Positions 41,707-50,336 of a stretch of DNA of 64,000 bases are shown piece by piece; position 1 is the first letter of the stretch; each line of letters begins with the position of its first letter. This stretch comes from an uncultured Eubacterium sp. (GTDB taxonomy: Bacteria; Bacillota; Clostridia; Oscillospirales; Acutalibacteraceae). Under the pieces are notes generated by a model. The model was not told where the DNA came from and made no database searches. It saw nothing but the letters and a program-made list of their open reading frames with translations. The stretch lies in contig NZ_CAKSZA010000004.1 of assembly GCF_934525195.1 (NCBI RefSeq), positions 62,001 to 126,000 of the forward strand, written 5' to 3'. Made by a program: the position numbers and the translations under genes.

Positions 41707-41994
41707 TTAGTCCACAGTCTTTGGCACAACGAAACAGCCGTCCTGACTTTCAGGAGCATTGGCAACAACTTCGTCTGCCGACATTGACGGCTGAACCTCG
41801 TCTTCTCTCATAACATTTGTTACAGGGAAGCAGTGGCTCATAGCTTCAACGCCGTCTGTATCAAGCTCGTTTAGCATATCAATATAGGTGAGGATATCCT
41901 GAAGTTCGTTGCCGACTTTCTTTTCCTCATCTTCTGTCAATGTGATACGAGCTAATTTTTCAAGATATTTAATTAAATCAGGAGTAATTTGCAT
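41707..41994 (-). CDS. gatC: Asp-tRNA(Asn)/Glu-tRNA(Gln) amidotransferase subunit C
   Basis: The 95-residue chaperone-like subunit that wraps GatA and GatB. The start at 41994 has GGAGG eight bases upstream; an earlier TTG lies inside that site. LAKLARITLTEDE-type helices (here EKLARITLTEDEEKKV), TDGVEAMSHCFP and the C-terminal FVVPKTVD match the family. Confidence 0.94.
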   Translation of the reverse strand: MQITPDLIKYLEKLARITLTEDEEKKVGNELQDILTYIDMLNELDTDGVEAMSHCFPVTNVMREDEVQPSMSADEVVANAPESQDGCFVVPKTVD

Positions 41995-42012
41995 TATATT
42001 TGCCTCCAAAAA

Positions 42013-43770
42013 TTATTTGTCCTTTTCAACAGGTCTGCGAAGCTTGATGTGAGTTTCACGAAGCTGAAGTTCGGTTACATAGTTTGGTGCACCGAGGAGC
42101 ATATCCTGCGCGTTGCTGTTCATAGGGAACGCAATGATTTCACGGATATTTTCTTCATCCTTGAGGAGCATAATCATACGGTCAACACCCGGTGCCATAC
42201 CTGCGTGAGGCGGTGCACCATAGTGGAATGCGTTATAGAGAGCGCCGAACTTCTCCTTAACGGTATCTTCGCTGTATCCTGCCATTTCGAACGCCTTAAC
42301 CATAACATCAGGTCTGTGGTTACGAACAGCGCCTGATGAAAGTTCAACACCGTTACAAACAATGTCGTACTGATAAGCCTTGATTTTTGTCGGCTCTTCG
42401 TTGAGAAGCGCATCCATTTCGCCCTGTGGCATTGAGAATGGGTTATGTGTAAAGATGAGCTGACCGTTTTCGTCACGTTCAAACATTGGGAAGTCTGTGA
42501 TGTAGCAGAATTCAAATCTGTCCTTATCAATAAGGTCAAGACGGTTTGCAAGCTCTGTTCTGATCATACCTGCAAGTTCATTGACAACCTTTGGTGTGTC
42601 GCAAATGAAGAACAATGTATCGTCTGTCTTGAAGTTGAAGATTGAGCGAAGTTCCTCTTTCTTATCATCAGGAAGGAACTTGTCGATAGGGCCTTTGTAT
42701 GATCCGTCCTCAAGAACTTCAATATAGCCAAGACCCTTCATGCCGATTTCAAGTGCGTACTTGAGCATCTTTTCAAACCAGCCCTTTGACTGCTTTGCAC
42801 AACCCGGTACATTGATACCACGAACAGGTCTGCCCTTGAATGCCTTGAATTCTACATCAGAGAAGAATTCTGTAAGGTCAACAATTTCAAGAGGGTTACG
42901 AAGATCAGGCTTGTCTGTACCGTACTTAAGCATAGCCTCGTCATAAGGAATTTTTACAAATGGCTTTGGAGAAATTTTCTTTCCTCCGCCAAACTTTTCA
43001 AAAGTATCATAGAGGACTTCGTCGGCAACCTCAAATACATCTTCTTGAGTTGCAAAAGCCATCTCAAAGTCGAGCTGATAGAATTCACCCGGTGAACGGT
43101 CTGCTCTTGCGTCCTCATCACGGAAGCAAGGTGCAATCTGGAAATATCTGTCAAATCCCGAAGTCATAAGGAGTTGCTTAAACTGCTGTGGTGCTTGTGG
43201 CAAAGCGTAGAACTTGCCCTCGTGTTTACGAGATGGAATGATGTAGTCACGAGCACCCTCCGGTGATGAACAAGTCAAGATTGGAGTTGTAATTTCGGTA
43301 AAGCCGAGAGAGGTCATCTTCTGACGAAGATATGAAACAACCTGACTTCTGAAAATAATATTGTCGTGAACCTTTTTGTTTCTCAAATCAAGGAAACGGT
43401 AAGAAAGACGAACATCCTCACGGGTTTCTCTGCTTTCGCTGATTTCAAAAGGCAAATTCTCTGTGCAAGGATTGAGCACCTTAAGAGTGTCAACCTTTAC
43501 TTCAAGTTCGCCTGTTGCAATTTTTGGATTGATTGTTTCTTCATCACGCTTAACAACAACACCCTCAACAGAGATAACGCTCTCTTTGCGAAGATGGTTG
43601 ATAAGATCGTCATCGTTTACAACGACCTGTGTTACACCGTACTCATCTCTGAGGTCGATGAATGCAACACCGCCGTGGTCACGGATTGTGTCTACCCAAC
43701 CTGCAAGTTGAACTCTTTGGTTGAGATTATCAAATGTAAGCTCGTTACAGTTATGTGTTCTGTATGCCAT
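42013..43770 (-). CDS. aspS: Aspartyl-tRNA synthetase
   Basis: 585 residues of the bacterial type. It has an N-terminal OB-fold anticodon-binding domain, class II motif 2 region (FRDEDARADRSPGEFYQLD), a GAD insertion at about 290-400 and motif 3 (GVDRMIMLL). It sits directly upstream of gatCAB. That pairing is consistent with, but does not prove, a non-discriminating enzyme that also makes Asp-tRNA(Asn) for amidation. AAAGGA lies eight bases before the ATG. Confidence 0.97.
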   Translation of the reverse strand: MAYRTHNCNELTFDNLNQRVQLAGWVDTIRDHGGVAFIDLRDEYGVTQVVVNDDDLINHLRKESVISVEGVVVKRDEETINPKIATGELEVKVDTLKVLNPCTENLPFEISESRETREDVRLSYRFLDLRNKKVHDNIIFRSQVVSYLRQKMTSLGFTEITTPILTCSSPEGARDYIIPSRKHEGKFYALPQAPQQFKQLLMTSGFDRYFQIAPCFRDEDARADRSPGEFYQLDFEMAFATQEDVFEVADEVLYDTFEKFGGGKKISPKPFVKIPYDEAMLKYGTDKPDLRNPLEIVDLTEFFSDVEFKAFKGRPVRGINVPGCAKQSKGWFEKMLKYALEIGMKGLGYIEVLEDGSYKGPIDKFLPDDKKEELRSIFNFKTDDTLFFICDTPKVVNELAGMIRTELANRLDLIDKDRFEFCYITDFPMFERDENGQLIFTHNPFSMPQGEMDALLNEEPTKIKAYQYDIVCNGVELSSGAVRNHRPDVMVKAFEMAGYSEDTVKEKFGALYNAFHYGAPPHAGMAPGVDRMIMLLKDEENIREIIAFPMNSNAQDMLLGAPNYVTELQLRETHIKLRRPVEKDK

Positions 43771-43829
43771 AATATAATTCCTTTCATGGAAAATTCTGAA
43801 TAGATATAAAAATCCATATTAACGCTAAT

Positions 43830-43858
43830 ATTATAGCACAGTTACTTTGCCACTTCAA
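43830..43858 (-). promoter_or_regulatory. Promoter of aspS-gatCAB
   Basis: TTGAAG and TATAAT with a 17-base spacer and extended TGTGC. The core ACTGTGCTATAATATTA is identical to that of the proB promoter at 57.9 kb. Confidence 0.85.
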
Positions 43859-43902
43859 CAACTATTTTATATTAATTATATATAAATTAATAGTTATTTT
43901 AA

Positions 43903-43940
43903 GAAAAATAAAATATCCCATTGTAAAAATAGGATATTTT
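43903..43940 (-). terminator. Terminator after the 236-residue membrane protein gene
   Basis: AAAATATCC / GGATATTTT with a 13-base loop followed by ATTTTTC on the minus strand. Confidence 0.72.
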
Positions 43941-43945
43941 TTAAA

Positions 43946-44656
43946 TCATAAATGGTACATTAAATCTAAAAGATGTGTCAACTGCTCATTTTTAATCGGC
44001 ACACCTGTAAAAGTATAATCTGAAATATCGGTTGATAAATAATATTCCCCGTCATAAATTCCTATAATTATATTCGAATTCGGACAAACTGCCGAACCGG
44101 AATATGAAAAACTAATATAATACCAATATCCGGTATTCTTAGTAAATGTTTTTGCTTCATACTCATCATCTTTATAATTTTCAAGAGATTTACAAAAATA
44201 GACAATATTATCTTCAGCAACAAATTGTTTTACTGCAGGCGAACTGTTTTTTATAATCAAAACCGAAGTTATATTACCGCATTTCAAGTCATCAGTTTTA
44301 TATATTGTTCTGTCTTTTGTAAACATTTTGCTATCCCTAAAAACAGACTGATATAAAAACACATTATCTTCATCATTTTCAAGTGAATAATATGCTCTCG
44401 GAAAAATCAAATTAGGTTTTTCACAGATTTTGTCACCGAGGATAAATTCGGTGTTAGACGCAAAATAAAGTTCTGTGGGATAATATACATCTCCATTATA
44501 TTCAATTGAAACTATCTCACCGTTTTTTCTGTTTTCTTTGACTTGTAAATTCGGAAGATAATATTTGAACATATAAAAATCGAACGCAAGAGTAAAAATA
44601 ATAACAATTACTGCCGTACAAAAGGCAATTATATTTTTAGATTTCGGAATTATCAT
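43946..44656 (-). CDS. Membrane-anchored protein of unknown function
   Basis: 236 residues. A hydrophobic segment at about 8-30 (NIIAFCTAVIVIIFTLAFDF) acts as signal anchor, and the rest is predicted outside the cell, mostly beta strands with a polar, Tyr-rich composition. No known domain was recognised. Its start overlaps the stop of the upstream DUF4173-type gene by four bases (ATGA), so the two probably work together. Confidence 0.75.
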   Translation of the reverse strand: MIIPKSKNIIAFCTAVIVIIFTLAFDFYMFKYYLPNLQVKENRKNGEIVSIEYNGDVYYPTELYFASNTEFILGDKICEKPNLIFPRAYYSLENDEDNVFLYQSVFRDSKMFTKDRTIYKTDDLKCGNITSVLIIKNSSPAVKQFVAEDNIVYFCKSLENYKDDEYEAKTFTKNTGYWYYISFSYSGSAVCPNSNIIIGIYDGEYYLSTDISDYTFTGVPIKNEQLTHLLDLMYHL

Positions 44657-46305
44657 TTACTTACCTCATATAAACCGGTTGCCTTGTTGAGTTTGTAAGT
44701 CGTTTCGCTGTATGAATCATCAGACACTTTGCAATATGTGTCTTCGTCTGAATAGTAATACTTTTCATAATCGGCAATCGCAGAATGATTTGCAAATATT
44801 TTTGCACCGTTTTCATCAAGGCTCAAATAGTAATCATAAATTGCATTTACGGCAAGAGTGTGAGAGTAGTTAAACCTTCTAATGTCACCGCTGCTTTTGA
44901 TTTCCATCGTTTTCAAATCAAGCACAAGTTCATCGTGATAATTATTGCCGACGACCTTATAAAGTTCTTCTTTGGCATCTGCATTTCCGCTTTTTGCAAG
45001 GGAGATGAGATACGGCACGGCGCTGTCGGAAAGGTCGGCAATGTTGCCCACATCAAGATTTTCAAGTGTGTGATTATTGTATGCCTTGATGTTGTAATCT
45101 GCAATTCTTGCATCAACATTTGAATAAGAAATTGCTATCAAAATAGCGGAGCAAAAGACGATAATCGTTTGCATATACGGCACTTTCGGAGCAAAGATGT
45201 GGATAATCAGTATCACGATTACAACAAGCATCATAAGCATAAAAGCAAACACCAAAATGCGATTTTTCGATAGTCCGTAAACGCTAACATTCATCACCAT
45301 CTTTTGCATTGCCACGATTACAAGCAACGCTGAAAACACGGACACAAAGGTGCAAAGTGCCTTTAGCAATTTGCCGTTTTTGCCCTTTACAAAAGCAAAG
45401 ATTATGCCGATAACAGCTAAATTGATTGCACAAACCGTGCACATTTCATAAAATCCACGGCGGGCAAATTCCGAAGCGGTATTTTTGTAGCCTTCCGGCA
45501 AAATATAGGAAAACGCACTGAAGAAATACGCAAGCTGTGAAAATAGATACAATAAATATGTTGCGGAAATCACGCACAAAAACGAAGTGCAAACCGTGTA
45601 CGGCAAACTTTTACGCTTTTTCGGTTTGTCTTTTTCGCTCGCAGTATTCTTATGTCTTAAAGAAAACAAATAAGAATAGCAAAGCGGAATCAAAATCAAA
45701 GTCACAACAAGTTCGCCCATATACGAAGCAAATTTTGAAACCACACCGCTGACAAGTCCTTCAAACGCCGCATCTGACTTTACAAGAAGCGGAACAACGG
45801 CACACAAAACAGGGATTGCAAGCAACACTCCTACAAGTGCGGACAGCGATTTTTTGTCTTTTTTCTCCCCTGCTTTGACCGAGCCGACAACATCGGGCAT
45901 TGCCTTGAACACTCCGCAAGTTAAGGCTTTGAGCGAAGCGGTCATTATTTTATACGAGCCGAATTTTTGCTTTTCGTCTGTATACGACACACAGTAGAGC
46001 ACATAAAGTCCAAGTGCCAAAATCGGCATCAAAAACTGCGTTATGCTGTCGTTATAGAGAGTTACGGGAATTGATGACGCCACGCCCAAAGCTCCGTAAA
46101 CAACACCTATCGGTGACGGCTTTTGATTTTTGCCAAGCAAATACACCGTTGAAAATGCAAAAGAAAGCACATATGCAAGTGTAAATCCCAAACCTATTGC
46201 TTTGGCAAACAGAACAAAATCAACAAACACAAAGCACAATGCAAGCGCCACAGGAAACAAAAATTTGTCTTTTTTGTCAAGTGGCGAATATTGTTTTTTA
46301 TTCAT
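44653..46305 (-). CDS. DUF4173/DUF4153-type polytopic membrane protein
   Basis: 550 residues with about 11-12 membrane helices in the first 420, then a soluble C-terminal region of about 130. The segment LLVKSDAAFEGLVSGVVSKF and the following Leu-rich helices match the DUF4173 pattern of Firmicutes membrane proteins. The role is unknown. The C-terminal part (YNIKAYNNHTLENLDVGNIA) is likely extracytoplasmic. It is coupled to the 236-residue protein. Confidence 0.8.
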   Translation of the reverse strand: MNKKQYSPLDKKDKFLFPVALALCFVFVDFVLFAKAIGLGFTLAYVLSFAFSTVYLLGKNQKPSPIGVVYGALGVASSIPVTLYNDSITQFLMPILALGLYVLYCVSYTDEKQKFGSYKIMTASLKALTCGVFKAMPDVVGSVKAGEKKDKKSLSALVGVLLAIPVLCAVVPLLVKSDAAFEGLVSGVVSKFASYMGELVVTLILIPLCYSYLFSLRHKNTASEKDKPKKRKSLPYTVCTSFLCVISATYLLYLFSQLAYFFSAFSYILPEGYKNTASEFARRGFYEMCTVCAINLAVIGIIFAFVKGKNGKLLKALCTFVSVFSALLVIVAMQKMVMNVSVYGLSKNRILVFAFMLMMLVVIVILIIHIFAPKVPYMQTIIVFCSAILIAISYSNVDARIADYNIKAYNNHTLENLDVGNIADLSDSAVPYLISLAKSGNADAKEELYKVVGNNYHDELVLDLKTMEIKSSGDIRRFNYSHTLAVNAIYDYYLSLDENGAKIFANHSAIADYEKYYYSDEDTYCKVSDDSYSETTYKLNKATGLYEVSK

Positions 46306-46330
46306 AATAACACCTCAAAAACAATCAGTT

Positions 46331-46534
46331 TTAATCAGGCTGATATTCAAGAATGTCGGCAGGCTGGCAATCGAGTTCTTTGCAGATTGCATCGAGCGTT
46401 GAAAAGCGAATTGCCTTTGCCTTGCCTGTTTTGAGAATTGACAAATTAGCCTGTGTGATACCCACACGGTTGGCAAGTTCAAGCGAGGACATCTTGCGTT
46501 TTGCAAGCATAACATCCAAATTAACTACAATCAT
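46331..46534 (-). CDS. Xre-family helix-turn-helix regulator (YozG-like)
   Basis: 67 residues forming a single Cro/C1-type domain. The recognition region is SLELANRVGITQANLSILKT and ends LDAICKELDCQPADILEY. It is encoded just downstream of a DUF2975 protein, the usual partner of YozG-type regulators. It probably controls the promoter at 47061-47089. Confidence 0.9.
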   Translation of the reverse strand: MIVVNLDVMLAKRKMSSLELANRVGITQANLSILKTGKAKAIRFSTLDAICKELDCQPADILEYQPD

Positions 46535-46543
46535 TTTGCCCTC

Positions 46544-47014
46544 CTATATTGTCAAATCGTTTTCTTCTTTAATAAGATTGCCGGCTTCAAAACAAGACTT
46601 GAGCACATTGCAAATAAGTGCCATAAAGTACTCTCCGAGAGCAAGAATAAGCATATAAATAACAACAGACTTGTTTATGGCGAGAATCAGAACAAATGAA
46701 ATCAAGCCGACACACCCTGCGTAAAAACAGCACCAAACAATAACTTTCAATAACTTGGCTATTTTATTGCAAAAGACATTCTCGTTTTTTACATTTTGCA
46801 TAATGACATCAATACAAGCAAGAGCAATATACCCTGCCGGTGCAACGCAATAAAACGGTGCAGTTATCCAAACTCCGTTAAAGGCGTTGCCGCAGGAATT
46901 ATACTGCTCAATATTTCCTTTTCCGAGGAAATACGGAACCAAAAATAATGCGGCGGTTAACCCAACATAACCTATACGAACAACAAATTGTGTAAATTTA
47001 GCCGAAGATTTCAT
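46544..47014 (-). CDS. DUF2975 membrane protein
   Basis: 156 residues with four membrane helices. The C-terminal pair is separated by a short charged loop and ends with LALGEYFMALICNVLKSCF. Proteins of this type are paired with a YozG-like Xre gene, as here with a gap of nine bases. Function unknown. A consensus promoter precedes it. Confidence 0.82.
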   Translation of the reverse strand: MKSSAKFTQFVVRIGYVGLTAALFLVPYFLGKGNIEQYNSCGNAFNGVWITAPFYCVAPAGYIALACIDVIMQNVKNENVFCNKIAKLLKVIVWCCFYAGCVGLISFVLILAINKSVVIYMLILALGEYFMALICNVLKSCFEAGNLIKEENDLTI

Positions 47015-47060
47015 AATAAAATACAGCCTTTCTGTAAAAAATTGGTTTTCGTTTTTTTAT

Positions 47061-47089
47061 GTTATACCACGAAAATTATCGTTTGTCAA
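47061..47089 (-). promoter_or_regulatory. Promoter of the DUF2975-Xre pair
   Basis: TTGACA and TATAAC with a 17-base spacer. Within the spacer is the imperfect palindrome ACGAtAATTtTCGT, a candidate site for the Xre protein. Confidence 0.72.
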
Positions 47090-47125
47090 TAATTATTTAT
47101 CATTATTCAAGTATAATTCACCAAC

Positions 47126-47170
47126 AAATTAAAACGAGTAAAGAATCATAAATGACACTTTACTCGTTTT
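47126..47170 (-). terminator. Terminator after the fibronectin-III protein gene
   Basis: AAAACGAGTAAAG / CTTTACTCGTTTT with a 14-base loop followed by AATTTG on the minus strand. Confidence 0.78.
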
Positions 47171-47191
47171 AAGTTCTGAGTTTAAAATATA

Positions 47192-47995
47192 CTATTTAGT
47201 TTTTACAACTTTTTTTGCAGACCATTTGCCATAATAAATTTTACCGTTTACATTTTTAACTGCTCTAACCTTAACATAATATGTTTTGTTTTTCTTTAAG
47301 CCTTTAAAAGTAAATGACTTTTTGTTATAAACATTAACTTTTTTGCAAGAGGTAAACTTTTTATTAGTTGACAAATATACTTGATATTGATTTGTTCCCG
47401 AAACCCCATTCCAAGAAGTTTTAACGGTTTTTAATTTTTTACTGTACGCCTTTACATTTGAAGGAGTTGCAATATTAGGAGTATATGAAACTGAAAAATC
47501 ACACTCCCCCTTTTGAAAAAAGCCCCAAGCCCCAATATAAACATATTCAAAAAGCATATAATACTCTCCGGCAGGTAAATTCCATTCATATTTGCCATAA
47601 TAAATATTTCTTGCAGAACTAAAACCTGATTTGATTACATTATAATCAACATTATATTCTTCATCCAAATTTTCAGCGCTGTAAATTAAGTAATCTATTC
47701 TGCTCTCATATTCCAACGGTAAATAATATTTACTTTGTGCTTCCATATTTAAGGTAATCTTACCGCTGACCGGAACAGAGAATTTAAAAGCATCATAATA
47801 ATAATCACTTCTTACTCCAAAACTGCTTTGGGTTTTGCTTGCATCTTCTAAAGACGGTGAAGCATTATAAACCGTGTCAAAATCAATATCAATAGCTTGG
47901 TCTGCCCAACCGCCTGCATAAGCAATCATTGATGTACCTGTAACGATACCAATTACCATAATTAATGTCATAAATAAGCTTAAAAATTTTTTCAT
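47192..47995 (-). CDS. Secreted protein with a fibronectin type III domain
   Basis: 267 residues. The signal peptide (MKKFLSLFMTLIMVIGIVTG) is cleaved near AYAGG. An unrecognised beta-rich domain lies at about 30-165. A fibronectin-III-type domain covers about 168-267, marked by TPSNVKAYSKKLKTVKTSWN and the YYVKVRAVK strand. The start at 47995 has AAAGGAG upstream; earlier Met codons have no ribosome site. It is controlled by a consensus promoter with operators shared with a divergent Xre gene. Surface or extracellular binding role inferred. Confidence 0.85.
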   Translation of the reverse strand: MKKFLSLFMTLIMVIGIVTGTSMIAYAGGWADQAIDIDFDTVYNASPSLEDASKTQSSFGVRSDYYYDAFKFSVPVSGKITLNMEAQSKYYLPLEYESRIDYLIYSAENLDEEYNVDYNVIKSGFSSARNIYYGKYEWNLPAGEYYMLFEYVYIGAWGFFQKGECDFSVSYTPNIATPSNVKAYSKKLKTVKTSWNGVSGTNQYQVYLSTNKKFTSCKKVNVYNKKSFTFKGLKKNKTYYVKVRAVKNVNGKIYYGKWSAKKVVKTK

Positions 47996-48048
47996 AATTA
48001 TCTCCTTTAATAATAAATACATTTTGTACATATGATTTGCACAAATTA

Positions 48049-48093
48049 ATTATAGAACAATCTGTTCTAAATGTCAATAGAACATTTTGTTCT
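48049..48093. promoter_or_regulatory. Consensus promoter with twin operators AGAACAnnnTGTTCT
   Basis: On the minus strand TTGACA (48072-48077) and TATAAT (48049-48054) with a 17-base spacer form a perfect sigma-A promoter for the fibronectin-III gene. One operator, AGAACAATCTGTTCT (48054-48068), fills the spacer; the second, AGAACATTTTGTTCT (48079-48093), flanks the -35. Centres are 25 bases apart. On the plus strand a TATAAT at 48098-48103 would serve the Xre gene. Confidence 0.85.
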
Positions 48094-48119
48094 TTAATAT
48101 AATAATATTTGGTGATTAA

Positions 48120-48323
48120 ATGAAATATAAACGAATACGGGATTTGAGAGAAGATTGTGACCTAACTCAAACAGAACTCGGCAAAAAACTTAATCTGCCG
48201 CAAAGAACATATGCGTATTACGAAAGCGGTCAGCGTACAATTCCGCCCGAAGTTTTGATTGCACTTGCGGATTTTTATAACACAAGTATAGATTATATAT
48301 TAGAAAGAACAGACAAAAGATAA
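48120..48323 (+). CDS. Xre/Cro-C1-family transcriptional regulator
   Basis: 67 residues, one helix-turn-helix domain: RDLREDCDLTQTELGKKLNL then QRTYAYYESGQRTIPPEVL and ADFYNTSIDYILERTDKR. GGTGAT lies just upstream of the ATG. It is divergent from the secreted fibronectin-III gene and very likely binds the twin palindromes between them, repressing both. Confidence 0.92.
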   Translation: MKYKRIRDLREDCDLTQTELGKKLNLPQRTYAYYESGQRTIPPEVLIALADFYNTSIDYILERTDKR

Positions 48324-48324
48324 A

Positions 48325-48352
48325 AACAACGGCTTAAATTTAAGCCGTTGTT
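48325..48352. terminator. Bidirectional terminator after the Xre gene
   Basis: AACAACGGCTTAAA / TTTAAGCCGTTGTT is a perfect palindrome with T-rich flanks, between the convergent Xre and amylase genes. Confidence 0.88.
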
Positions 48353-48421
48353 TTATTAATTCAATAGTATAAATACTTAACAAAAATTAACTTTTAAATG
48401 TAAACAAAAACGCTTATCACA

Positions 48422-50281
48422 TTATTCTATCACTCTGGTCAATAATGTATATCGCATAGGTTCGAGGTGGATATAGCCGTCTGTTGCCGATTCGTCAAAA
48501 AAGCAATACGAATTATCCCACTGCTCGCCGACGAAAATATCAACATCGGTGTCATCGAGATTGACAGCCACCAAGAGTTCACTATTTTCGTCTTTGCGGA
48601 GATAAGCAATAGTTTTGTGTTCGCTGTATAGCGGCACAAACTCACCTTTGGCAAGCACCTTGCAACCGAGCCTAATTTCGCCAAGACGCTTATACCAACG
48701 GAGAAGTTCGTTATTCGGTTCTTCCCAATTCATACAAGCACGGTTGAACGGGTCTTTGCGACCCTCCATACCGATTTCATCACCGTAATAAAGTGACGGC
48801 ACGCCCGGCAAAGTATACTGAATAAGCGATGCGATTTTCATAAGCGAAATTCCGCGAAGATAATCGTACTCCGACAATTTGTTGTGTTCATACTGCCAAT
48901 GTCTGCCGTAACCCTCACAACTGTCACCCGCAAGTCGACTGATTGCACGCTCTGTGTCATGAGTGCCGATATGGTTCATCAACGAATTTGTAACCTGTGA
49001 CGGGTAGTTTTCAACAACTGTCATCACACGGTCAAAAAACTCATACGCATTTGGGTATTTGACAAAATCCAAAATTGCATTTGCAAACGGATAGTTCATA
49101 ACGCTGTCGAGCTGTTCTCCGAGGAGATAGCGACGGCGCTGACCGTAGGCAAATTTTGTGGTTGCATCTTCCCAAACCTCGCCGATAATCACAGCATCGC
49201 TGTTTTCTTCCTTGACCGCCTTGCGCAAATCATCAAGGAACACATCGGGAAGTTCATCGGCAACATCAAGCCTCCAGCCTGAAATTCCGCACCTGAGCCA
49301 TTTGCGTAAAATTCCGTTTTTGCCACAGATATATTCACGATAGCTTTCGTCCTCTTCTCTGACCTCAGGCAGAAGTTTAATACCCCACCACGAATCGTAT
49401 TCGTCGGGATAATTGATGAACTTATACCACGAATAATAAGGACTTTTTTGGCTGTTGTACGCACCGGCGCTGTCGTAATTATTGTACAAATTAAAATACT
49501 TGCTGTCACAGCCTGTGTGACTGAAAACACCGTCAAGAATTATGCCGATTCCGTATTCCTCTTTGGCAACCTTGCAGAGCCTTTTCAAATCTGCTTCCGT
49601 TCCCAAGAGCGGGTCAATTTTTTCATAATCGGCTGTGTCGTATCTATGGTTGGAATTCGCTTCAAAAATCGGGTTGAGATAAATACAAGTGACGCCCAAA
49701 TCCTTTAAATAAGGGAGTTTTTCCTCAACGCCCAAGAGGTCACCGCCGAAATAATCGTTGTTCCAAATGCCATTCATCTGTTCCTCTCGCCAAAAAGGCT
49801 CATCGCCCCATTTGCGAAGAACACGACTTTTTCTGTATCCTGTTTTTTTCTTGCCCGAATTATAAAAACGGTCAGGAAAAATCTGATAAATTATACCGCC
49901 CTTTAGCCAATCGGGAGTAGCAAAATCCTTGTCATAAACCGTTTGCTGAAAGTCGGCACCGTTAGGTGAAAACTCTCCGTGACCATGACCCATATTACGA
50001 ACAAAGCTTTTGCCCCACGGGGTATCAAGTTCAAAATGATACCAATATAGTCCGGGAGTGTCGGCAACAAAATGCAGTTCCCAATACTCCTTGTCGTCAC
50101 CGCACATACCTGCCCAGAACATAGAGTTGTAGACATTGTTTTCGTTTTCCTTATGCACGCAAAGAGTTGCCCCGCTGCATTTCATTGAGCGAGGTACAAT
50201 TATGCGGAGCTTTACGGGTTCGTCGGTTGCGATTGCTCGAATTTTTTCTTTATATTCCTTACTGCGAGAATTAAATACCAT
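48422..50281 (-). CDS. GH13 alpha-glucan hydrolase (neopullulanase/cyclomaltodextrinase-like)
   Basis: 619 residues with no signal peptide, so cytoplasmic. An N-terminal beta domain (1-125) precedes the GH13 barrel. Motifs are region I DGVFSHTG, region II GWRLDVADEL (nucleophile Asp), region III VIIGEVWED (acid/base Glu) and region IV NHIGTHDTE (Asp). The QIFPDRFYN strand is the usual start of the barrel. It probably cleaves maltodextrins released from glycogen, acting with the upstream glycogen phosphorylase. Confidence 0.92.
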   Translation of the reverse strand: MVFNSRSKEYKEKIRAIATDEPVKLRIIVPRSMKCSGATLCVHKENENNVYNSMFWAGMCGDDKEYWELHFVADTPGLYWYHFELDTPWGKSFVRNMGHGHGEFSPNGADFQQTVYDKDFATPDWLKGGIIYQIFPDRFYNSGKKKTGYRKSRVLRKWGDEPFWREEQMNGIWNNDYFGGDLLGVEEKLPYLKDLGVTCIYLNPIFEANSNHRYDTADYEKIDPLLGTEADLKRLCKVAKEEYGIGIILDGVFSHTGCDSKYFNLYNNYDSAGAYNSQKSPYYSWYKFINYPDEYDSWWGIKLLPEVREEDESYREYICGKNGILRKWLRCGISGWRLDVADELPDVFLDDLRKAVKEENSDAVIIGEVWEDATTKFAYGQRRRYLLGEQLDSVMNYPFANAILDFVKYPNAYEFFDRVMTVVENYPSQVTNSLMNHIGTHDTERAISRLAGDSCEGYGRHWQYEHNKLSEYDYLRGISLMKIASLIQYTLPGVPSLYYGDEIGMEGRKDPFNRACMNWEEPNNELLRWYKRLGEIRLGCKVLAKGEFVPLYSEHKTIAYLRKDENSELLVAVNLDDTDVDIFVGEQWDNSYCFFDESATDGYIHLEPMRYTLLTRVIE

Positions 50282-50301
50282 ATTATATATTCACACGACA
50301 A

Positions 50302-50330
50302 CTCCCCTTACTGAATAAGGGGAGCTTTTT
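50302..50330 (+). other. Strong hairpin between glycogen phosphorylase and amylase genes
   Basis: CTCCCCTTA / TAAGGGGAG with a 5-base loop. Its T-run is on the plus strand, opposite to the flanking genes, so it is not an obvious terminator for them. It may be an RNA-stability or processing element. Confidence 0.5.
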
Positions 50331-50336
50331 AGTTAA

